Origin: Pseudomonadota bacterium
Lineage (GTDB): Bacteria; Pseudomonadota; Alphaproteobacteria; Sphingomonadales; Sphingomonadaceae
DNA: 11,485 nucleotides
Direction: 5' to 3'
NCBI GenBank assembly: GCA_023422695.1
Contig: JAFAGN010000126.1
Span: 1 to 11,485 of the forward strand
Made by a program: the position numbers and the translations under genes. This document shows, piece after piece, positions 6,105 through 11,485 of the stretch. Under the pieces are notes generated by a model. It saw only the letters and a program-made list of their open reading frames with translations. It was not told the origin of the DNA and searched no databases. Each line of letters begins with the position of its first letter. Position 1 is the stretch's first letter.

Positions 6105-9100
6105 TGAATTTTGCCGAATATCGCTCGAAATCCGCCTGCCTCGCCGACTTTCTCCCATGGGTCGCGCTGGTGGGCGAGGGCGTGGTGCTGAACAAGGATG
6201 GATCGCTGCAGCGCACGGCGCGCTTTCGCGGTCCGGATCTCGACAGCGCCACGCCCGCCGAACTTGTCGCGGTGACGTCGCGGCTCAACAATGCGCTTCG
6301 CCGGCTCGGGTCGGGCTGGGCGGTGTTCGTCGAGGCACAGCGGCTGCCGGCAAGCGATTATCCGCAGTCGGCGTTTCCCGATCCGGCCTCGGCGCTCGTT
6401 GACATGGAGCGCCGCGAGCAGTTCCGTGAGGAAGGGGCGCATTTCGAGAGCCGCTATTTCCTCACCCTCCTGTGGATGCCGCCGGCGGAGGATGCTTCGC
6501 GTGCGGAAGCGTGGCTCTATGAGGGCATGGCACGCTCGGGCGTCGACCCGCGCGAACATGTTGCGAGCTTTATCGATAGGACGAACCGCGTCCTCCATCT
6601 TGTCGAGGGTTTCATGCCCGAGGCCGAGTGGCTCGATGACGGCGCGACGCTGACCTATCTTCATTCGACGGTGTCGACGAAGCGGCAGCGCGTCCGCGTG
6701 CCCGAGACGCCGGTCTATCTCGATGCGCTGCTGACCGACCAGGCTCTCGTCGGCGGGCTCGAGCCGCGGCTCGGGGCGATGCATCTGCGCACGCTCACGA
6801 TCACCGGATTTCCGTCGGCGACCTGGCCGGGGCTGCTCGACGAACTCAACCGGCTCGCCTTTTCCTATCGCTGGTCGACCCGCGCGATCATGCTCGACAA
6901 GACCGACGCCACCAAGCTGCTGACGAAAATCCGGCGGCAATGGTTCGCGAAGCGCAAGTCGATCGCCGCGATCCTGAAAGAGGTGATGACCAACGAGCAG
7001 TCGGTGCTCATGGACAGCGACGCCTCGAACAAGGCGGCCGATGCCGATATCGCGCTGCAAGAGCTCGGCGCCGATCATGCCGGCATCGCCTATGTGACCG
7101 CAACGGTGACCGTTTGGGACGCCGATCCGGCGCTCGCGGCCGAGAAACTCCGGCTCGTCGAGAAGGTCATTCAGGGCCGCGACTTCACCTGCACGATCGA
7201 GGGGATGAATGCGATCGAGGCTTGGCTCGGAAGTCTTCCGGGCCATGTCTATGCCAATGTCCGCCAGCCGCCCATTTCCACGCTCAATCTCGCCCACCTG
7301 ATCCCCCTCTCGGCGGTGTGGGCGGGGGCGGAACGGGACGAGCATTTCGGTGATGCCCCCTTGCTGTACGGCAAGACCGAAGGTTCGACCCCGTTCCGCC
7401 TTTCCCTCCATGTCGGCGATGTCGGTCATTGTCTCATCGTCGGTCCGACCGGGGCGGGCAAGTCGGTGCTGCTCGCCACAATGGCGATGCAGTTCCGCCG
7501 CTATCCGGGGGCGCAGATCTTCGCCTTCGACTTCGGCGGGTCGATCCGCGCAGCCGCGCTCGCGATGGGCGGCGACTGGCAGGATCTCGGCGGCGCATTG
7601 CACGATGACGAGGGCGGGGTGGCATTGCAGCCGCTCGCGCGTATCGACGAAGCGGCGGAGCGTAGCTGGGCAGCCGAGTGGCTCGCCGCGATGCTCGCCG
7701 GCGAAGGCGTCGAGGTCGACCCGGCGGCGAAGGAGCATCTCTGGTCGGCACTGACCTCGCTCGCGACCGCACCGGTGTCCGAGCGCACCCTCACGGGTCT
7801 CGCGGTGTTGCTCCAGTCGATCGAGCTCAAGCAGGCGCTGGCGCCTTATCTCGTCGGCGGTCCCTGGGGCAGATTGCTCGATGCCGACGAGGAGAAGCTC
7901 GGCGAAGCGCTCGTGCAGGTCTTCGAGACCGAGGGGCTCGTCGGCGCGGCGTCGGCGGGTGCCGTCCTCTCCTATCTATTCCACCGGATCGCGGGGCGCC
8001 TCGACGGCTCGCCGACGCTGATCATCATCGACGAGGGCTGGCTTGTCCTCGATAGCCCGGCCTTCGCAGCGCAGCTTCGCGAGTGGCTCAAAACGCTCAG
8101 AAAAAAGAATGCGAGCGTTGTCTTCGCGACCCAGAGCCTCGCCGATATCGAGACGTCGAGCATCGCGCCGGCGATCGTCGAGAGCTGCCCGACCCGCATA
8201 TTCCTGCCGAACGAGCGCGCGCTCGAGCCGCAGATCGCCCGCATATACGAGCGGTTCGGGCTCAACGACCGGCAGGTCGAGATATTGAGCCGGGCGACGC
8301 CGAAGCGCGACTATTATTGCCAGTCGCGTCGCGGCAACCGCCTTTTCGACCTCGGCCTCGGCGACATCGCACTCGCCTTCACGGCCGCCTCCTCGAAGAC
8401 AGACCAGACGCGCATCGGCGAGCTTTTTGCCGCGCACGGCAGGGCCGGCTTCGCGGCCGCCTGGCTCCTCCACCGCAAGCTCGAATGGGCGACCGAGCTG
8501 CTGCCCCTCTCCCTCCTCGCAGGCGCGGCGGCGATCGCGCTGCCGCTCCACGCTGCGCCTGCCGACCCGCGGACGCAGGTCGGCCGCGCCAATGACGCGG
8601 CGCGCGTGCAACCCGAGCGCACGACCTTTCGTGGGGCGATCCAACAATATGCCTGGGCCGAAGGCGCCCTGTTTCAGGTTTACACCGCGCCGGGGCAGGT
8701 GACCGATATCGTCCTCCAGGAGGGCGAGGACCTTATTGGTCCGGGGCCGGTTGCGGCGGGCGACACCGTCCGCTGGATCATCGGCGACACGCTGAGCGGG
8801 GAGGGGACTTCACGGCGCGTGCACATCCTCGTGAAACCGACGCGCCCTGATATCACGACAAACCTGATCATCAACACGAGCCGCAGGACTTATCATCTCG
8901 AGCTGCGCGCGACGCCGGCTACCTATATGGCGGCGGTCAGCTGGAACTATCCGGCAGACGAACTGATCGCACTCCGCGCGGCGGAGGCGGAACGCGCGCG
9001 GGCCGCTCCGGTCGCCGGCGGCATCGACTTGCCATCGCTAAACTTCGGCTACCGCATCGGCGGGGACAAGGTTGTGTGGCGACCGATCCGGGCGTTCGAC

Positions 9101-9334
9101 GACGGTCGTCAGCTCTTCATTGAGTTCGGCCCGGCTGTCGCAACCGGCGAGATGCCTCCGCTGTTCGCGGTGGGCGAGAAGGGATCCGCCGAGCTTCTGA
9201 ACTACCGCGTCGATGGCCGCTTCATGATCGTCGACCGCTTGCTCGAGCGCGGCGAACTTCGCCTCGGTGCCGGGAAGGCCGCAAAGACTGTTCGCATCGT
9301 CCGTGACGCACCCACCCGGCGGGTGCGCCCATGA
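6101..9334 (+). CDS. trbE: TrbE-TrbG fusion (VirB4 ATPase joined to VirB9-like protein)
   Basis: One uninterrupted frame of 1077 residues. Residues 1-~802 are TrbE, the VirB4-type ATPase that powers pilus assembly and substrate passage: Walker A GPTGAGKS (448-455), Walker B LIIIDEG with D644/E645, followed by FATQSL, and the usual final region HGRAGFAAAWL (779-789) and LEWATELL. The N-terminal CagE-type region is complete. Immediately after the expected TrbE end the frame passes, with no stop, into TrbG. Intact trb clusters have separate trbE and trbG with trbJ, (trbK), trbL and trbF between; all are missing. TrbE itself lacks at most its last few residues, so it may still fold. The start ATG overlaps the trbD stop and the end overlaps trbI (ATGA), so coupling is kept on both sides. 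Alternatives are a genuine in-frame deletion or a misassembly. Confidence 0.9.
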   Translation: MMNFAEYRSKSACLADFLPWVALVGEGVVLNKDGSLQRTARFRGPDLDSATPAELVAVTSRLNNALRRLGSGWAVFVEAQRLPASDYPQSAFPDPASALVDMERREQFREEGAHFESRYFLTLLWMPPAEDASRAEAWLYEGMARSGVDPREHVASFIDRTNRVLHLVEGFMPEAEWLDDGATLTYLHSTVSTKRQRVRVPETPVYLDALLTDQALVGGLEPRLGAMHLRTLTITGFPSATWPGLLDELNRLAFSYRWSTRAIMLDKTDATKLLTKIRRQWFAKRKSIAAILKEVMTNEQSVLMDSDASNKAADADIALQELGADHAGIAYVTATVTVWDADPALAAEKLRLVEKVIQGRDFTCTIEGMNAIEAWLGSLPGHVYANVRQPPISTLNLAHLIPLSAVWAGAERDEHFGDAPLLYGKTEGSTPFRLSLHVGDVGHCLIVGPTGAGKSVLLATMAMQFRRYPGAQIFAFDFGGSIRAAALAMGGDWQDLGGALHDDEGGVALQPLARIDEAAERSWAAEWLAAMLAGEGVEVDPAAKEHLWSALTSLATAPVSERTLTGLAVLLQSIELKQALAPYLVGGPWGRLLDADEEKLGEALVQVFETEGLVGAASAGAVLSYLFHRIAGRLDGSPTLIIIDEGWLVLDSPAFAAQLREWLKTLRKKNASVVFATQSLADIETSSIAPAIVESCPTRIFLPNERALEPQIARIYERFGLNDRQVEILSRATPKRDYYCQSRRGNRLFDLGLGDIALAFTAASSKTDQTRIGELFAAHGRAGFAAAWLLHRKLEWATELLPLSLLAGAAAIALPLHAAPADPRTQVGRANDAARVQPERTTFRGAIQQYAWAEGALFQVYTAPGQVTDIVLQEGEDLIGPGPVAAGDTVRWIIGDTLSGEGTSRRVHILVKPTRPDITTNLIINTSRRTYHLELRATPATYMAAVSWNYPADELIALRAAEAERARAAPVAGGIDLPSLNFGYRIGGDKVVWRPIRAFDDGRQLFIEFGPAVATGEMPPLFAVGEKGSAELLNYRVDGRFMIVDRLLERGELRLGAGKAAKTVRIVRDAPTRRVRP
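8507..9334 (+). other. trbG: TrbG moiety of the fusion (VirB9-like)
   Basis: Fusion residues ~803-1077 are TrbG, the periplasmic VirB9-type protein of the outer-membrane core complex. It opens with a hydrophobic stretch LPLSLLAGAAAIALPLHAA (802-820) that looks like TrbG's own signal sequence minus its start and basic residues, then ADPRTQVGRANDAARVQP and the family blocks FQVYTAPGQVTDIVLQEGE, GDTVRWIIGD, HILVKPTRPD, RTYHLELRAT, the PPLFAVG region, and YRVDGRFMIVDRLLERGELR. The beta-rich domain appears complete to its end. No start codon of its own is obvious at the junction. If the hydrophobic stretch still acts as an export signal, TrbE would stay cytoplasmic while TrbG is placed in the periplasm and could be released by signal peptidase after LHA; this is inference. 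Confidence 0.88.
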
Positions 9335-10542
9335 GCCGCCCCGACGATGTGGGGATCAGCGAACGGCCCGCCGATCCTGCGCCGGAGCCTGCAACGGTCG
9401 CGCCGGTCAGTCCGGACGGCTTCCGGCTTGAGGGCGAATTGCCGCGCGTCATGCGCCTGTCGCGAAAGACGCTCGCCATTCTCGGCGGCACCGCAGGGTT
9501 CGCAATCGGCGGCGCGCTGCTTTGGGCACTGCGCCCCGTCGATCCCAAGAGCGCGCAGGAGCTTTACGAAGTAACCGCGCCGAACCGATCGGACGCAGTG
9601 ACCGGCGCTCCCGCAGATTATGGCGCCGTCCCCAAACTCGGGCCGCCTCTGCCCGGCGATCTCGGTCGGCCGATCGTGTCTGCGCAAAAGGCGGGCGATA
9701 CCGTGCCGGTTCCTGCCATGGCGCCCCCGCCCGATCCTCGGCAGACGGCGAGGGAGCAGGCGAGGCAGCGCGAGCTTCAGGAAAGGCAGGCGGCCGAGGG
9801 GAGCCGCATTTTCCTCGGCGGCAGTGTGGCTGCAGCGTCCACCGCGGCCGAAATACTGCCAGCATCCTCAGAGCCGGCAGTGCAGTCCGGGAAGCCGGCC
9901 GAGGGCCGGAAGGCGTTTTTCGCGAATGCCCCCCGCAGCGCGATAGAAAGCGACGAACGCATTGTCGCGCCGACGTCGCCATTCGTAATTCAGGCAGGCA
10001 CCTTGATCCCGGCAGCTCTCATCACCGGCATTCGCTCGGACCTTCCGGGACAGATCACGGCGCAGGTGACGGAGAATGTCTATGACAGTCCGACGGGGCA
10101 AAATCTGCTCATCCCGCAGGGTGCGCGCCTGATCGGCGAATATGACAGCCAGGTCGCGGCGGGACAGCGCCGTGTCCTCCTTGCCTGGGACCGTCTCATT
10201 CTACCCGGCGGACGCTCGATCCGCCTGGACAGACAGCCAGGTACCGATGCGGGAGGGATGGCCGGTCTCGAAGACGGCGTGAACAATCACTGGGGTCGAA
10301 TGCTCCGCGCGGCGCTAGTTTCTTCGTTTCTGGGTGTCGGGACCGAGCTTGCAGCAGGCCGCGACGGCGACCTGATCCGGGCCTTGCGCTCGGGCCTGCA
10401 GGACAGCACCAATGAGGCGGGCCGACGCGTTGTCGAGCGCGAACTCTCCGTGCCGCCGACATTGACCATCCGTCCGGGGTTTGCGTTTCGGATCGTTGTT
10501 ACGCGCGACCTTATCCTCGAAGAGGGAGGTCAACGGCGATGA
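9331..10542 (+). CDS. trbI: TrbI, VirB10-like core channel protein
   Basis: A 403-residue protein spanning the envelope. It has a short cytoplasmic N-terminus, one membrane helix at about 47-68 (TLAILGGTAGFAIGGALLWA), a long Pro/Ala/Gln-rich periplasmic region (70-210, including EQARQRELQERQ), and a C-terminal VirB10/TrbI beta-barrel domain from 216 (SPFVIQAGTLIPAALITGI, NLLIPQGARLIGEYDS, WDRLILPGG) with the closing RPGFAFRIVVTRDLIL. Length and domain order are normal, so this gene looks intact. It overlaps the TrbE-TrbG stop and the next gene by 4 bp each (ATGA). TrbI normally contacts TrbG/VirB9 and TrbF/VirB8; the latter is absent from this window. Confidence 0.95.
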   Translation: MSRPDDVGISERPADPAPEPATVAPVSPDGFRLEGELPRVMRLSRKTLAILGGTAGFAIGGALLWALRPVDPKSAQELYEVTAPNRSDAVTGAPADYGAVPKLGPPLPGDLGRPIVSAQKAGDTVPVPAMAPPPDPRQTAREQARQRELQERQAAEGSRIFLGGSVAAASTAAEILPASSEPAVQSGKPAEGRKAFFANAPRSAIESDERIVAPTSPFVIQAGTLIPAALITGIRSDLPGQITAQVTENVYDSPTGQNLLIPQGARLIGEYDSQVAAGQRRVLLAWDRLILPGGRSIRLDRQPGTDAGGMAGLEDGVNNHWGRMLRAALVSSFLGVGTELAAGRDGDLIRALRSGLQDSTNEAGRRVVERELSVPPTLTIRPGFAFRIVVTRDLILEEGGQRR

Positions 10543-10766
10543 GCCGGCTTCGCCTCGGGCCGATCGAAGAAGAGAAGCCGGTCAAACTGACGATCGAACT
10601 CTCGGGAGCGCTCATGCGGGAGCTTCGCGACTATGCGGCTGTCCATGCCAAGGTGACCGGGCTCGCCGCGGCCCTGCCGCCCGAGCGCATCGTGCCACCG
10701 ATGATCGAGCGCTTCATGGCTACCGACCGCGAGTTCGGGAAGATGCGGCGCCGGAACCCTACATGA
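10539..10766 (+). CDS. DUF2274 protein at end of trb operon
   Basis: A 75-residue protein of the DUF2274 type that regularly closes trb operons after trbI. It contains KLTIELSGALMRELRDYAAV and a second helical part ending IVPPMIERFMATDREFGKMR. The pattern of a short strand followed by helices resembles ribbon-helix-helix DNA-binding proteins, so a regulatory role is plausible but unproven. GGAGGT at 10525-10530 lies eight bases before the ATG, and the ATG overlaps the trbI stop. It appears full length. Confidence 0.88.
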   Translation: MSRLRLGPIEEEKPVKLTIELSGALMRELRDYAAVHAKVTGLAAALPPERIVPPMIERFMATDREFGKMRRRNPT

Positions 10767-10793
10767 GGCCCGCATCAAATCCGAGCTCTCGAA

Positions 10794-11027
10794 ATGGCTG
10801 ATGGCGGCATCGGCCGACCGGCGCTGCACCCATCATCGCCACTCTCGATCGAGCCGATCAGCATGCGGATTCCCGACGCCTGCCGCTTCACCGGCATCAG
10901 CCGGACCACACTGTACCTGCTCATATCGCGGGGCGAGATCGAAGTCGTGAAAATGGGTTCCAGCACGCTCGTGCTCACTCAGAGCCTGCGCGACTATATC
11001 GAGTTGCGGCGTCACAAGGCAGGATGA
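10794..11027 (+). CDS. AlpA/excisionase-like helix-turn-helix protein
   Basis: A 77-residue protein whose residues 24-62 (MRIPDACRFTGISRTTLYLL, then ISRGEIEVVKMGSSTLV, SLRDYIE) match the MerR-like winged helix of excisionase/AlpA proteins: an alpha-helical reading head plus a basic strand that fixes the DNA. Such proteins bend att-site DNA during excision or regulate element genes. It lies 27 bp after the DUF2274 gene on the same strand, so it may be the last gene of the transcript. No ribosome site is visible before the ATG at 10794; an internal ATG at 10863 would leave 54 residues that still contain the domain. No integrase is present in the window. Confidence 0.75.
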   Translation: MADGGIGRPALHPSSPLSIEPISMRIPDACRFTGISRTTLYLLISRGEIEVVKMGSSTLVLTQSLRDYIELRRHKAG

Positions 11028-11485
11028 CCCAGCCTCGTCTCCGGTCCCGCCTTCGCTGCGCATCTTCGGCGGTTCGAACGTCTTAGCTAATTGACATTCT
11101 AGCATCGGACCTTTGCCAGGCGGGATGGATCGGTCGGGCAAAGTGTCACGCTCTTGCTCTATCGAAGTGCCGTGCCGGTCTGGATCTATCCGTCGGCCTC
11201 GTAGGCCGCGGCTGCGCCATTCGATCGCGCCGAACAGTTTTCAGGGCCCAGACGTTGGCGGGAACGCATCCCTTCACTCCCATCTTTGGCAGCGCCACTA
11301 ATTCTCTTTGAGCCCCGAAGGCGATCGCTTCCGTCTCGCACCACGGAAAAGAACGGAAACGCCTCGACAAGAATCGGCATTTCTGGCATAGGATCGGGCA
11401 GGTCCTGACCGCTGGAATCCCTGCCTGTGGGGTGGCGTGTGGGAACGATCAGATTGCCCGAGATGGTTCCTAAGTGATTACAAAT
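11028..11485. other. Right-hand end without recognisable gene
   Basis: This 458-bp stretch holds no gene I can identify. A reverse-strand frame is open from the window edge at 11485 to a stop at 11186 (about 100 codons, first ATG at 11389), but its third-position GC bias is weak and the protein is unfamiliar, so it could be the tail of a gene outside the window or chance. There is an 8-bp palindrome GTTCGAAC at 11072-11079 and a CCGCC/GGCGG pair around 11047-11072 without a T-run. I see no terminator, tRNA or att site. Confidence 0.4.

Noticed and set aside
6080..7738. 552-codon open frame on the minus strand
   Set aside because: It lies entirely antisense to trbE and arises from GC-rich codon bias; trbE has clear motifs on the other strand.
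11071..11080. GGTTCGAAC resembling a tRNA T-arm
   Set aside because: The base after the loop is G where C is required, flanking bases do not form the stem, and no acceptor or anticodon arm is present.

Overview
The window looks like a degraded tra/trb-type integrative conjugative element (or plasmid transfer region) from an alphaproteobacterium, most likely a sphingomonad. The evidence is high GC with strong G/C at third codon positions, a Trb (P-type, VirB-like) type IV secretion cluster of the kind shared by rhizobial and sphingomonad elements, and a reverse-strand block whose proteins I recognise by memory as recurrent, uncharacterised sphingomonad families. No database was searched, so the taxonomic call is inference. 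The first 26 bases match an Illumina Nextera adapter almost exactly, so the left end is a contig end and not biology.

Left part (27-1971, + strand): a lytic transglycosylase with a doubtful N-terminus, then a non-coding gap with hairpins next to a relaxase start (a candidate oriT). Next is a stub of the relaxase gene joined to the C-terminal fifth or so of the TraG coupling protein, then a complete CopG-like ribbon-helix-helix protein overlapping traG. The normal order transglycosylase - relaxase - traG - copG is kept, but the body of the relaxase and the ATPase part of TraG are missing.

Middle part (1947-4303, - strand): a four-gene block reading against the transfer genes and lying between copG and trbB. 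In its own direction it holds a LuxR-type DNA-binding protein with a C-terminal membrane anchor, a conserved 109-residue helical protein of unknown function, a small multi-pass membrane protein, and a RadC/JAB-domain protein carrying an added C-terminal winged helix. A 219-bp intergenic region separates it from trbB.

Right part (4523-10766, + strand): trbB, trbC, trbD, trbE-trbG, trbI and a DUF2274 gene, every neighbour overlapping by 1-4 bp (translationally coupled). The striking feature is one continuous 1077-codon frame that is TrbE (VirB4-like ATPase) up to about residue 802 and TrbG (VirB9-like) from there to the end. The genes normally found between them (trbJ, trbL, trbF, equivalents of VirB5, VirB6 and VirB8) are absent. 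A small AlpA/excisionase-like helix-turn-helix gene follows at 10794-11027; the last ~460 bp hold nothing I can name.

Taken together, the element has lost relaxase, coupling-protein ATPase, VirB5, VirB6 and VirB8 functions through two deletions that each join the end parts of two transfer genes. As it stands it should not be self-transmissible, though a retained oriT-like region could leave it mobilisable in trans. Because adapter sequence remains at the contig end, both junctions must first be distinguished from assembly errors.
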